DNA of 64,000 bases, taken from NCBI RefSeq assembly GCF_019145355.1, contig NZ_JAHSTY010000001.1, forward strand, positions 2,790,001 to 2,854,000. The letters run 5' to 3'. Source of the stretch: Pseudomonas azadiae (GTDB lineage: Bacteria > Pseudomonadota > Gammaproteobacteria > Pseudomonadales > Pseudomonadaceae). The notes beneath the pieces were generated by a model. It did no database searches, had not been told where the DNA came from, and saw only the letters and a list, made by a program, of their open reading frames with translations. Positions 45,207-54,752 of this stretch are shown one piece after another (the first letter of the stretch is position 1; the number at the start of each line of letters is the position of its first letter). The position numbers and the translations under genes were made by a program.

Positions 45207-46622
45207 TCACAGGCCTGCGTGGGCGGCGATGGCGGCGGCGATGGCCAGGGCCAGCTCTTCGGGTTTGCGCTTGATCGAGTAGTTGGTCAGCTCAGGGTGG
45301 CTTTCAACGAAGCTTGTATTAAATTGGCCGCTGCGGAATTCCGGGTTGCGCAGGATTTCCTGGTAATAGGCGGCGGTGGTCTTCACGCCTTGCAGGCGCA
45401 TGTCGTCCAGGGCACGCAGGCCGCGGTCCATGGCCTCTTCCCAGGTCAACGCCCACACCACCAGTTTCAGGCACATGGAGTCGTAGAACGGCGGGATGGT
45501 GTAGCCGGTATAGATCGCCGTGTCGGTCCGCACACCAGGGCCGCCGGGTGCGTAGTAACGGGTGATCTTGCCGAAACTGGGCAGGAAGTTGTTCTTCGGG
45601 TCTTCGGCGTTGATACGGAACTGCAACGCGAAACCGCGGTGCTGGATGTCTTCCTGTTTCACCGACAGCGGCAGGCCCGAAGCGATGCGGATCTGCTCAC
45701 GTACGATATCGATCCCGGTGATTTCTTCAGTGATGGTGTGTTCCACCTGCACGCGGGTGTTCATCTCCATGAAGTACACCTCGCCCTCGGCGAGCAGGAA
45801 CTCCACGGTGCCGGCGTTCTCGTAGCCCACGGCCTTGGCCGCGCGCACCGACAGGTCGCCGATGTAGGCGCGCTGTTCAGGGGTGAGCTGGGGGCTCGGG
45901 GCGATTTCGATGAGCTTCTGGTTGCGGCGCTGGATCGAGCAATCGCGCTCGAACAGGTGCACCACGTTGCCAAAGCTGTCACCGAGGATCTGCGCTTCGA
46001 TGTGCTTGGGATTGACGATGCATTTTTCCAGGAACACCTCCGCCGAACCGAAGGCCTTGGTGGCTTCGGAAATCACCCGAGGGAAGGCTTGTTCAAGTTC
46101 TTCACGGCTGTTGCAACGACGGATACCGCGACCGCCACCGCCGGAAGTGGCTTTGAGCATCACCGGGTAACCTATGCGGTCGCCTTCGGTCAGGGCTTCG
46201 GCGATGTCGGCGACGTTGCCCTCGGTGCCTGGCGTGACCGGAACACCGGCCTTGATCATGCTGCGGCGCGCTTCGGTCTTGTCGCCCATGCGGCGGATCA
46301 CTTCAGCGGACGGGCCAATGAACTTGATCCCGCGTTCGGCGCAGATGTCCGCAAGTTCCGCGTTTTCCGACAGGAAGCCGTAGCCTGGGTGCAGCGCATC
46401 ACACCCGGTTTCCACGGCCAGGTTCACCAGCTTGCGCGGGTTCAGATAACCGGCCAGTGGCTCGGCACCAATGCTGTGGGCTTCGTCGGCACGTTTGACG
46501 TGCAACGCGTGGCGGTCGGCGTCGGAGTAGACCGCGACCGAGCGAATGCCCATCTCGGCGCAGGCGCGCACGATTCGTACGGCAATTTCACCACGGTTGG
46601 CGATCAGGATCTTTTTTATCAC
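45207..46622 (-). CDS. pycA: Pyruvate carboxylase subunit A (biotin carboxylase)
   Basis: ATP-dependent biotin carboxylase of 471 residues. The N-terminal IKKILIANRGEIAVRIVRA is the family signature; the ATP-grasp core has KATSGGGGRGIR near 160-171, EMNTRVQVEH with the catalytic Glu and Arg, and FQ-type biotin contacts in QFRINAEDP. GTG 46622 (VIKKILIAN) follows AAGGGA and gives the usual length; the ATG-led extension upstream adds 31 unmatched residues. It is in an operon with subunit B and divergent from a LysR gene. Confidence 0.95.
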   Translation of the reverse strand: MIKKILIANRGEIAVRIVRACAEMGIRSVAVYSDADRHALHVKRADEAHSIGAEPLAGYLNPRKLVNLAVETGCDALHPGYGFLSENAELADICAERGIKFIGPSAEVIRRMGDKTEARRSMIKAGVPVTPGTEGNVADIAEALTEGDRIGYPVMLKATSGGGGRGIRRCNSREELEQAFPRVISEATKAFGSAEVFLEKCIVNPKHIEAQILGDSFGNVVHLFERDCSIQRRNQKLIEIAPSPQLTPEQRAYIGDLSVRAAKAVGYENAGTVEFLLAEGEVYFMEMNTRVQVEHTITEEITGIDIVREQIRIASGLPLSVKQEDIQHRGFALQFRINAEDPKNNFLPSFGKITRYYAPGGPGVRTDTAIYTGYTIPPFYDSMCLKLVVWALTWEEAMDRGLRALDDMRLQGVKTTAAYYQEILRNPEFRSGQFNTSFVESHPELTNYSIKRKPEELALAIAAAIAAHAGL

Positions 46623-46817
46623 TTGGAAATTCCCTTGAGCCGATTGCTGCGTCTTCGACCCGCTGGAGCCGGGTCGGCGCGTGACCAAATGTTTCATGAC
46701 AGTCGCAAGACACACACTAAGCCCGCAGAGGGATTAACAAAAATCAATAATTATTGGGTCGTGCATAAGTAAAGACTTATAGTTGGCCGGGCGGTTTGGG
46801 ACGAGAGGGGTTGATAT
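46623..46817. other. Divergent regulatory region between pycA and its LysR neighbour
   Basis: A 195-base interval with an AT-rich core (ATCAATAATTATTGGGT near 46743-46759) containing T-N11-A-like inverted motifs suited to LysR binding. No ORF or repeat is visible. Confidence 0.45.
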
Positions 46818-47792
46818 ATGCGTAAGTCATTGATGCGACTGACATTGCGTCAGCTGCAGATCTTTCATGAAGTGTGTGATTTGCGCTCGTACAGCCGCGC
46901 CGCCGAGGAAATGTCCCTCACGCAACCGGCCGTCAGCCTGCAAATTCGTCAGCTCGAAGAACTGATCGGCCAGCCGTTGTTCGATTATGTCGGCAAAAAA
47001 CTCTACATGACCGAGGCCGCCGAGGCCTTGCAACGGGCCAGTCGGGATATTTTCGGGCGCCTGGAAAACCTCGACATGCAGCTTTCGGACATGCAGGGCT
47101 CGCTGCAAGGCCAGTTGAAACTGGCGATTGAATCCAGCGCCAAGTACTTCGTGCCGCACCTGTTCGCCGCATTCAAGCGCCAGCATCCGGACGTGCAGTT
47201 GCACCTCACGGTGGTGAACCGCGCCCAGGTGATCCGCCGGCTTTCGGACAACCGTGACGACCTGGTGATCATGTCCATGGTGCCTCAGGACATGGGGCTG
47301 GAATTCCTGCCGTTCCTCAATAACCCGATTGTCGCCGTCGCGCCACCCGACCACCCCTTGAGCCTGCAAGGCCCGCTGCGCCTGCAGGACCTGGAGCCTT
47401 ACACACTGCTGGCGCGCGAACCGGGTTCCGGTACGCGGCTGGCGTGCGAGGAGTATTTCAAGGAGAAACGGGTGCACTTCACCCAGACGGTGGAAGTGGC
47501 TTCGGCCGAAGCGCAACGTGAATGCGTCTGCGCAGGGCTGGGTGTGGCCCTGTTGACGCGGCATGCGGTCAACATGGAGTTGGCCACCGGCGGGCTCAAG
47601 GAGCTGCCGGTGGAAGAGCTGCCGCTGTACCGCAGTTGGTGCCTGGTGCAGGCCAAGGCCAAGCGCCTGTCACCGGTGGCCCATGCGTTCCTGGGCTTTA
47701 TTCGCAGCGAACGCGTACAGATCAGCGCCCTGGCTGAGCGCTTCGCTGGGCAGCCGCGGGTGCCTGCCAATGCAGTTCCGGGTAGTCACTGA
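46818..47792 (+). CDS. LysR-family transcriptional regulator beside pycA
   Basis: A 324-residue LysR protein with the DNA-binding domain at about 7-66 (LRSYSRAAEEMSLTQPAVSL) and an effector-binding domain from about 95 (GQLKLAIESSAKYFVPHLF), which places it near the CysB/CbbR-like branch. ATG 46818 follows GAGAGGGG. It is divergent from pycA, the standard position for a regulator of that operon. Its 3' end overlaps a small gene on the opposite strand by 71 bases. Confidence 0.93.
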   Translation: MRKSLMRLTLRQLQIFHEVCDLRSYSRAAEEMSLTQPAVSLQIRQLEELIGQPLFDYVGKKLYMTEAAEALQRASRDIFGRLENLDMQLSDMQGSLQGQLKLAIESSAKYFVPHLFAAFKRQHPDVQLHLTVVNRAQVIRRLSDNRDDLVIMSMVPQDMGLEFLPFLNNPIVAVAPPDHPLSLQGPLRLQDLEPYTLLAREPGSGTRLACEEYFKEKRVHFTQTVEVASAEAQRECVCAGLGVALLTRHAVNMELATGGLKELPVEELPLYRSWCLVQAKAKRLSPVAHAFLGFIRSERVQISALAERFAGQPRVPANAVPGSH

Positions 47793-47919
47793 TGCTCTGG
47801 AGCAGTTGGCGCTCCTCGCAACGGTCTTCGATTGCGCGACGGAACGCCATGCGGCGTTGGTCTTCCTGCTGACGACGGGTCTTTACGGTGCTGTTGCTGT
47901 CTTCGTAGGGCCGGGCCAT
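47722..47919 (-). CDS. PA3496-family small putative envelope-integrity protein
   Basis: A 65-residue, strongly charged protein opening MARPYEDSNSTVKTRRQQED and containing RRMAFRRAIEDRCEERQLL and ISDYPEL, the pattern I recall for the PA3496 family. GGGAG lies nine bases before ATG 47919. The last third overlaps the end of the LysR gene on the other strand. No membrane segment; the envelope role is family annotation only. Confidence 0.75.
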   Translation of the reverse strand: MARPYEDSNSTVKTRRQQEDQRRMAFRRAIEDRCEERQLLQSISDYPELHWQAPAAAQRSAQPGR

Positions 47920-48029
47920 TTGGAGTCTCCCAATGCGAGTGCGGGGAGCTCAGGATGGTCCAGGGGGATGACGATTTGGCGGCGCGGGGGTTACAGGATG
48001 ATGAATCTTGAGAAATTGACACACATCCA

Positions 48030-48188
48030 TGTGGGAGCTGGCTTGCCTGCGATAGCGGTCTGTAGTGAGCGGGCTTGCCCCGCGCTGGGTGGCGAAGCCG
48101 CCCCAATAAAGGCATCGCCGAGCTTCAGGTAGAATCCGGTCGCCTGGTTTGGGGCCGCAGCCCAGCGCGGGGCAAGCCCGCTCACTAC
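48030..48188. repeat. Half REP (family B) followed by a full family C palindrome
   Basis: 48030-48056 is a lone left arm (TGTGGGAGCTGGCTTGCCTG). From 48061 to 48188 a family C element runs from TGTAGTGAGCGGGCTTGCCC to its complement GCAAGCCCGCTCACTAC. The matching right arm of family B and the 15-bp inverted repeat seen at 5309/5477 are missing. Confidence 0.8.
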
Positions 48189-48208
48189 GGACCGAGTGTG
48201 GCGTTGGA

Positions 48209-49075
48209 TCAGTCGTCCAGGGCTTTGACGGACTTGGGCGACAACCGCAGGCTGCGCAAGCTGCGTTTGACGCTCTTGAGGTGGTTGACCAGGCTCGGCC
48301 CGCGCGCCATGGCCACGCCCATTGCCAGCACGTCGATGACCACCAGGTGCGCAATACGCGAGGTCAGCGGCGTGTAGATCTCGGTGTCTTCGTGCACGTC
48401 GATCGCCAGGTTGACGGTGGACAGTTCCGCCAACGGCGTCTGGCTCGGGCATAGGGTAATCAACGAAGCGCCGCTCTCACGCACCAGGTTGGCGGTGATC
48501 AGCAGGTCTTTGGAGCGTCCCGACTGCGAAATGCAAATGGCGACGTCGGTGGGCTTCAAGGTCACCGCCGACATGGCCTGCATGTGCGGGTCGCTGTAGG
48601 CCGCTGCGGTGAGCAGCAGCCGGAAGAATTTGTGCTGGGCGTCGGCGGCAACGGCACCGGAGGCACCAAAACCATAGAACTCGACACGCTGGGCCTGGGA
48701 CATGGCCGTCACGGCCTTTTGCAATGCCACCGGGTCGAGCTTCTCGCGCACTTCCATCAGGGTGTGCAGGGTGGTGTCGAAGATTTTCAGGCTGTAGTCG
48801 GCGACGGAGTCGTCTTCGTGGATCGCGAATTGCCCGAAGCTGGCACCGGCGGCCAGGCTTTGGGCCAGCTTGAGCTTCAAGTCCTGGAATCCGGAGCACC
48901 CGATAGCGCGGCAGAAGCGCACGATGGTCGGCTCGCTGATGCCTACGCTATGGGCCAGGTCGGCCATGGAACTGTGCATCACAGCCGCAGGGTCAAGCAG
49001 CACGTGATCGGCAACCTTGAGTTCCGATTTGCGTAACAGGTGGCGCGACTGGGCGATATGTTGCAACAAGTTCAA
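48209..49075 (-). CDS. MurR/RpiR-family (HexR-like) transcriptional regulator
   Basis: A 288-residue regulator. The N-terminal HTH (about 1-75) includes HSVGISEPTIVRFCRAIGC, the RpiR pattern, and a sugar-isomerase (SIS) domain (about 110-245) with ISQSGRSKDLL binds a phosphosugar. It resembles HexR, which controls glucose catabolism in pseudomonads through KDPG, but a second paralogue usually has that role beside zwf. The start is TTG 49075, there being no ATG in a sensible place. A palindrome at 49120-49136 suggests autoregulation. Confidence 0.88.
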   Translation of the reverse strand: MNLLQHIAQSRHLLRKSELKVADHVLLDPAAVMHSSMADLAHSVGISEPTIVRFCRAIGCSGFQDLKLKLAQSLAAGASFGQFAIHEDDSVADYSLKIFDTTLHTLMEVREKLDPVALQKAVTAMSQAQRVEFYGFGASGAVAADAQHKFFRLLLTAAAYSDPHMQAMSAVTLKPTDVAICISQSGRSKDLLITANLVRESGASLITLCPSQTPLAELSTVNLAIDVHEDTEIYTPLTSRIAHLVVIDVLAMGVAMARGPSLVNHLKSVKRSLRSLRLSPKSVKALDD

Positions 49076-49119
49076 AGGGCAGGACTCTTGTTATGGGCAG
49101 GGCCAAGGATGTAGCAATT

Positions 49120-49136
49120 TTGTAGTTATACTACAA
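49120..49136. promoter_or_regulatory. TTGTAGT-TAT-ACTACAA palindrome upstream of the RpiR-type gene
   Basis: Perfect 7-bp arms with a 3-base centre, 45 bases before the start. It resembles the TTGT-N-ACAA class of HexR sites although with a 9-base interior rather than 7 or 8. Confidence 0.6.
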
Positions 49137-49237
49137 GAATTGCCGTTTTGCCCGTTCGGCGCGTCACTAAATCGCCCTTTTCCCCCTTTGTCTCTGCGGG
49201 CGACGCACATGTAGCCACAGGGGCGGTGTCGCCATCA

Positions 49238-52111
49238 CTAAGGAAAATCTGCATTTTCCCGTAACAAATCTGCCAGCGCCTGCGCCTCTATCGGCCGGCT
49301 GATCAAATAGCCTTGCACTTCGTCGCAGCGCTCCGCACGCAGGAAGTCCAGCTGCTGCTGATCCTCCACCCCTTCAGCCACCACCTTAAGCGCCAGGCCG
49401 TGAGCCATGGCGATGATGGCTCGGGTGATGGCGGCATCTTCACGGCCCTGGCCAAGCCCGCGAATGAAGGTCTGGTCGATCTTCACGTAGTCCACGGGGA
49501 TGCGCTTGAGGTAGCTGAGGGACGAATAACCGGTGCCAAAATCGTCGATGGCCAGCTTCACGCCCAAGTCGCGCAGTTGCTGGAAAGTGGCGATGATGTG
49601 CTCGACGCTATCGAGCAATTGGCTTTCGGTCAGCTCCAACTCCAGGTATTGCGGGTCCAGCCCGGTTTCTTCGAGCACCTGACGCACCAGGCTGACCAAC
49701 TTGCCCTGGCGCAACTGATGCACCGACAGGTTCACCGACACCCGGATCGGCGCCAACCCCTGGCGCTGCCATTCACAGGCTTGGCGGCAGGCCTCGCGCA
49801 GCACGAACTCGCCCAGTGGCACGATCAGGCCGGTCTCTTCGGCCAGGCCGATAAAGTCCCCCGGCGGCACCATGCCCCACTGCGGATGCTCCCAGCGGAT
49901 CAAAGCCTCAGCCGCGTTCAACTTGCCGGTGGCCAGGCACAATTTGGGTTGATAGAACACCGTGAGCTGGCGCTCTTCAATGGCCTTGCGCAGGTGGTTT
50001 TCCAGCTGCAAGCGCTCCAGGGTGCTGGCTTGCAGACTGTCGGTGTAGAACTGGAAATTGTTGCCGCCCAGGTGTTTGGCGTGCTGCATGGCCATGTTCG
50101 ATTGGCTGACCAGCGCGGAAATTTCGCGCGCATTGTCCGGCAACAGGCTGACGCCCATCGATGCACTGACCACCAGTTCATGCCCTTCTACCGTCACCGG
50201 CACACGCAGTTTGGCCAGCAACCGCGTCGCCACCCGCGCCAGGCTCGACAGGTTGCCGTAGGCGTCGAACAGCACGGCGAATTCGTCCCCGGACAGGCGT
50301 GCAATGGTGTCGGCCTCGGGCAGGGCATTGATCAAGCGCCGCGCCATTTTCTGCAGCAACTGGTCGGCAACTTCGTGGCCCAGGCTGTCATTGAGCAGTT
50401 TGAAGCGGTCCAGGTTGATATGCAGCAACGCCAAGCTGCGCCCGCCCTGGCGTACACGCTGGTGGGCCTCGCGCAGCCGTTCGCGGAACAAGGAGCGGTT
50501 GGCCAGCCCGGTCAGCTCGTCATAATGGGTGAGGTAGCGCATGCGCTCTTCGGATTCACGCCGCGCCGAAAGATCGGCGAAGAAGCCCACGATATGGCTG
50601 ACTTTTCCGCGAATATCGCGCACTACATTCAATTGCAGCCATTGCGGGTAGAGTTCGCCGTTCTTGCGCGTCTCCACCAACTCGCCCTGCCAGGTACCGT
50701 GGCTGAGCAAGGCCTGGCGGATCACCGGGAAGTGGCGGCGGGCATCACGGCTGCTGGGCAGCTCCACCACGTTGCGCCCGAGCATGTCGTCGATTTCAAA
50801 ACCGGTGACACGGCTGAAGGCCTGGTTGACCGCGATCAGTTTGTAGCTCGGGTCAAGGATCACAATGCCTTCGCTGGCCGCTTCAAATACGGTCGACGCC
50901 AAACGCTGTTGTTCCTCCAGGGCCTTGCTGGCGCTGATGTCACGGCGAGTACCCAGCATCCGCGTGACCCGCCCGCTGGGCGCGCGCTCCACGGCGCGGC
51001 CACGGTCTTCGATCCACACCCAGTGCCCATCGCCATGGCGCACGCGGTATTCGACCTGATAGTCCTCGCTGCGACCCTTCAAGTGCTCCACCAAGGCGCG
51101 CTTGAGCAGCGGCAGGTCGTCGGGGTGCAGGCGCGGCTTGAGGTGTCCGAGCATCGCCGTGACGTATTCCGGTTCCAGGCCAAACAACTCCTTGAGCTGG
51201 GTGTGATGGACTTCGTCGGTTTGCAGGTTCCAGTCCCACAGCCCCAACTCACTGGCCTGCAGTGCCATGGCCAGGCGCGCTTCGCTTTTATTCAACGCCA
51301 GGCTGGCGGCGTCCAACTCCTGGCTGCGCTGCGCCACGCGGTTCTGCAGGCCGATCTGGGCTTCGCGCAGTTCCTGTTCGACGTGGCGGCGCTGCTCGAC
51401 TTCGCGCACCAGCTCCTGGTTGAGCTGCTCGCTGCGCTGCTGCGCCTGCTGCAGATGCTCGATCAATGCCTGGTTCTGGAAACGGCGCAGCAGGCCGCGC
51501 TGGATCAGGCGATTGACCTGCCACGCTACCAGGCTCAGGGACGCGAGCAGGATCAGCCCTAAAACGCCCCAGCCGCGTTGCTGCGGGTCGCCACTCCAGA
51601 ACAGGTAGATGATGGCCGGCACCAGGCACGGCACGGCGAAAGACAGGAACGCCGGCAGGCTCACGGCGTAGGCGACGCTGGCCGACAGCGTCGCCGCGCC
51701 AATCAGGCCGAACACCCAGGCCTGTTGCACGAAGCTGTCCACCGGCACCAGGGCAATGGCGGCGGTGGCCAGGGTCAAGCCGCTGGCCGCCGAGCCGAGC
51801 ATGAACATGCGTCGCCACACCGGCTGGGCCTGGCGGCTGGGCATGGCCGAATCGAACGCCGCCACCTGGATCACGCGCATCGCCACCAGGGCCAGCAGCC
51901 AGACCAGCCACATGCTGTCCAGCAGGTATTGCTTGGGATTCCAGAGCAGCCAGGCGCAAACCAGGCCATTGACCAGCATCAACAGGGTCGGCAGCAGCGA
52001 GCCCTGATACAGCAAGCGCGTGCGCTCGACCGCCATCTCGGTGGCGTAGTGTTTGCGAAGAACCTGCGCGGGCGCCGTCGAGTGGCCGAGCAGATCGGTG
52101 CTGAGGGTCAT
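49238..52111 (-). CDS. Membrane-bound PAS-GGDEF-EAL cyclic-di-GMP protein
   Basis: A 957-residue inner-membrane signalling protein. Order: about six helices (30-210), a coiled coil (220-280), two PAS domains (about 285-410 and 415-530), GGDEF (about 535-700) and EAL (about 710-950). The diguanylate-cyclase motif reads SGDEF rather than GGDEF, so synthase activity is doubtful. The EAL domain has EALIRW, ELTES, IDDFGTGYSS, KIDQTF and VAEGVED, all expected for an active c-di-GMP phosphodiesterase. ATG 52111 is used. It is followed by the RpiR-type gene on the same strand. Confidence 0.92.
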   Translation of the reverse strand: MTLSTDLLGHSTAPAQVLRKHYATEMAVERTRLLYQGSLLPTLLMLVNGLVCAWLLWNPKQYLLDSMWLVWLLALVAMRVIQVAAFDSAMPSRQAQPVWRRMFMLGSAASGLTLATAAIALVPVDSFVQQAWVFGLIGAATLSASVAYAVSLPAFLSFAVPCLVPAIIYLFWSGDPQQRGWGVLGLILLASLSLVAWQVNRLIQRGLLRRFQNQALIEHLQQAQQRSEQLNQELVREVEQRRHVEQELREAQIGLQNRVAQRSQELDAASLALNKSEARLAMALQASELGLWDWNLQTDEVHHTQLKELFGLEPEYVTAMLGHLKPRLHPDDLPLLKRALVEHLKGRSEDYQVEYRVRHGDGHWVWIEDRGRAVERAPSGRVTRMLGTRRDISASKALEEQQRLASTVFEAASEGIVILDPSYKLIAVNQAFSRVTGFEIDDMLGRNVVELPSSRDARRHFPVIRQALLSHGTWQGELVETRKNGELYPQWLQLNVVRDIRGKVSHIVGFFADLSARRESEERMRYLTHYDELTGLANRSLFRERLREAHQRVRQGGRSLALLHINLDRFKLLNDSLGHEVADQLLQKMARRLINALPEADTIARLSGDEFAVLFDAYGNLSSLARVATRLLAKLRVPVTVEGHELVVSASMGVSLLPDNAREISALVSQSNMAMQHAKHLGGNNFQFYTDSLQASTLERLQLENHLRKAIEERQLTVFYQPKLCLATGKLNAAEALIRWEHPQWGMVPPGDFIGLAEETGLIVPLGEFVLREACRQACEWQRQGLAPIRVSVNLSVHQLRQGKLVSLVRQVLEETGLDPQYLELELTESQLLDSVEHIIATFQQLRDLGVKLAIDDFGTGYSSLSYLKRIPVDYVKIDQTFIRGLGQGREDAAITRAIIAMAHGLALKVVAEGVEDQQQLDFLRAERCDEVQGYLISRPIEAQALADLLRENADFP

Positions 52112-52358
52112 AGGCAGTGTTCTTATTAATGGTGAGCCCGAAACGTCGACGGAGCATACACAAGCAAGCGCTTGGGCCAAACTGCTCCACGTCATAAAAT
52201 TGCGCGGTCACGACCCGCAAACTCCGGGGCCAGACGGCTTGAGCGAGACACTGCGGGGGCCGTGGCCGTTGACCGACCGGTCATCACCCCGCCTGTTTTC
52301 GGTCGGCTACCCGGCATTGGTGTTTGCCCCACTCCCCCGTGGGCCATAGAATGCGCCG

Positions 52359-54542
52359 ATGCGCGATGATCTCTCCCTTTTGCTGAACTCCCTCAACGAT
52401 GCCCAACGCCAGGCCGTAGCGGCCCCCGTTGGCCGTCAATTGGTCCTGGCCGGTGCTGGCTCCGGTAAAACCCGAGTGCTGGTGCACCGTATCGCCTGGT
52501 TGATCCAGGTCGAAAACGCGTCCCCGCATTCCATCCTGTCGGTGACCTTCACCAACAAGGCCGCCGCCGAGATGCGCCACCGCATCGAGCAGTTGATGGG
52601 CATCAGCCCGGCCGGCATGTGGGTGGGTACCTTCCACGGCCTGGCGCACCGCCTGTTGCGAGCGCACTGGCAGGAAGCGGGCCTGGTGCAGTCCTTCCAG
52701 ATCCTCGACAGCGATGACCAGCAACGCCTGGTCAAGCGGGTGATCCGCGAGCTGGGCCTGGACGAGCAACGTTGGCCGGCGCGCCAGGCGCAATGGTTTA
52801 TCAACGGCCAAAAAGACGAAGGCCTGCGCCCTCAACATATCCAGGCCAGCGGCGACCTGTTCCTGGCCACCATGCGCAGCATTTATGAAGCCTACGAGGC
52901 CGCCTGCGCGCGCGCCGGGGTCATCGACTTCTCGGAACTGCTGCTGCGCGCCCTCGATCTGTGGCGCGACAACCCTGGCTTGCTGGCCCATTACCAGAAG
53001 CGCTTCCGGCACATTCTGGTGGACGAGTTCCAGGACACCAACGCCGTGCAGTACGCCTGGTTGCGCCTGCTGGCCAAGGGAGGCGATAGCCTGATGGTGG
53101 TGGGCGACGACGACCAGTCGATCTACGGCTGGCGCGGGGCGAAAATCGAGAACATCTACCAGTATTCCGAAGACTTCCCGGACGCGGTCACCATCCGCCT
53201 CGAGCAGAACTACCGCTCCACCGCCGGCATCCTCAAGGCCGCCAACGCCCTGATCGCCAACAACACCGGGCGCCTGGGCAAAGAATTGTGGACCGACGGC
53301 GGTGAAGGTGAGGCGATCAACCTGTATGCCGCGTTCAACGAGCATGATGAAGCGCGCTACGTGGTGGAAACCATCGAAAGCGCGCTGAAGACCGGCTTGG
53401 CGCGTAGCGACATCGCGATTCTGTACCGTTCCAATGCCCAGTCGCGGGTACTGGAAGAAGCCTTGTTGCGCGAGCGCATCCCTTACCGCATCTATGGCGG
53501 CCAGCGCTTCTTCGAGCGCGCGGAAATCAAGAACGCCATGGCCTACCTGCGCTTGCTGGAAGGCCGCGGCAACGATGCCGCGCTGGAGCGGGTGATCAAC
53601 ATCCCCGCCCGCGGCATCGGCGAGAAGACCGTCGAAGCGATCCGCGACCACGCGCGCCACGCCCATGTGTCGATGTGGGAAGCCATGCGCCTGCTGATCG
53701 CCAACAAAGGCCTGACCGGCCGCGCGGCGGGTGCGCTGGGTGTGTTTGTCGAGCTGATCGAGAACCTGGCGGCCAAGTGCGCCGAAATGCCGCTGCACCT
53801 GATGACCCAGACCGTGATCGAACAGTCCGGGCTGATCGCCTACCATGAAGCGGAAAAAGGCGAGAAAGGCCAGGCCCGGGTAGAAAACCTTGAGGAATTG
53901 GTGAGCGCCGCCCGCGCGTTCGAAAACACCGAGAACGAAGAGGACCTCACACCGCTCGCCGCCTTCCTTGGCCATGCTTCGCTGGAGGCCGGAGACGCCC
54001 AGGCTGACGAACATGAAGACAGCATCCAACTGATGACCTTGCACAGCGCCAAGGGCCTGGAATTCCCGTATGTGTTCCTAGTAGGTATGGAAGAAGGCTT
54101 GTTCCCCCACAAGATGAGCCTGGAAGAACCCGGCCGTCTTGAGGAAGAACGCCGCCTGGCCTACGTCGGCATTACCCGCGCCATGCAGAACCTGGTGATG
54201 ACCTACGCTGAAACCCGACGCCTGTACGGCAGCGAGACCTACAACAAGGTGTCGCGCTTCGTACGGGAAGTGCCGAAAGGCCTGATCCAGGAAGTGCGCC
54301 TGTCCAACAGCGTCAGCCGTCCATTCGGGGGTGGCCAGCAACAGAACTCCAGCAGCATGTTTGCCGGTTCTGAAATTCCGGAAACCCAGTTCAGCCTTGG
54401 GCAGCAGGTCCGGCATTCGGTGTTCGGCGAAGGCGTGATCCTCAACTTCGAAGGCGCCGGCGCACAGGCACGGGTGCAGGTGAATTTCTCCGAAGGCAGC
54501 AAGTGGCTGATGATGGGTTACGCGAAGCTCGAAGCAATCTGA
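52359..54542 (+). CDS. uvrD: ATP-dependent DNA helicase UvrD (helicase II)
   Basis: Superfamily 1A 3'-5' helicase of 727 residues, acting in nucleotide-excision and mismatch repair. Walker A is AGAGSGKT at 31-38, motif Ia is SVTFTNKAAAEM, motif II DEFQDTN near 221, motif III GDDDQSIYGWRGA near 249, and motif VI VGITRAMQNL near 605. The C-terminal tail (QQVRHSVFGEGVILNFEG) is the tudor-like RNA-polymerase-binding part. ATG 52359 is used; the ATG eight bases upstream is out of frame. Confidence 0.96.
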   Translation: MRDDLSLLLNSLNDAQRQAVAAPVGRQLVLAGAGSGKTRVLVHRIAWLIQVENASPHSILSVTFTNKAAAEMRHRIEQLMGISPAGMWVGTFHGLAHRLLRAHWQEAGLVQSFQILDSDDQQRLVKRVIRELGLDEQRWPARQAQWFINGQKDEGLRPQHIQASGDLFLATMRSIYEAYEAACARAGVIDFSELLLRALDLWRDNPGLLAHYQKRFRHILVDEFQDTNAVQYAWLRLLAKGGDSLMVVGDDDQSIYGWRGAKIENIYQYSEDFPDAVTIRLEQNYRSTAGILKAANALIANNTGRLGKELWTDGGEGEAINLYAAFNEHDEARYVVETIESALKTGLARSDIAILYRSNAQSRVLEEALLRERIPYRIYGGQRFFERAEIKNAMAYLRLLEGRGNDAALERVINIPARGIGEKTVEAIRDHARHAHVSMWEAMRLLIANKGLTGRAAGALGVFVELIENLAAKCAEMPLHLMTQTVIEQSGLIAYHEAEKGEKGQARVENLEELVSAARAFENTENEEDLTPLAAFLGHASLEAGDAQADEHEDSIQLMTLHSAKGLEFPYVFLVGMEEGLFPHKMSLEEPGRLEEERRLAYVGITRAMQNLVMTYAETRRLYGSETYNKVSRFVREVPKGLIQEVRLSNSVSRPFGGGQQQNSSSMFAGSEIPETQFSLGQQVRHSVFGEGVILNFEGAGAQARVQVNFSEGSKWLMMGYAKLEAI

Positions 54543-54752
54543 CCTGATCGTTTGTGTCGAGGAAACCTGGCGTTACATGAAGGTTATTGGTCCGCCCTTG
54601 TTTTTAACGAGCGCGGGCCAATATGTGTAATAAGTCCTACAGACCACTCTGAATCAGTCCTACGCAAAAGCCCGAAACATTATGTCGCTAGCCACTTTCA
54701 CTACACCTGTGCAACATGGCGCGCGTGCAATCCACAAATGGGAATTCCCTTT

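Noticed and set aside
45195..46772. A 525-codon plus-strand frame opposite pycA
   Set aside because: Composition is that of a reverse-complement shadow, and the minus strand encodes an unmistakable biotin carboxylase.
49313..51562. A 749-codon plus-strand frame opposite the EAL protein
   Set aside because: The opposite strand has complete PAS, GGDEF and EAL motifs; this frame has none and no ribosome site.
52359..54542. A phage-defence helicase
   Set aside because: Length, the tudor-like tail and its position match chromosomal UvrD, and there is no nuclease or other defence gene nearby.
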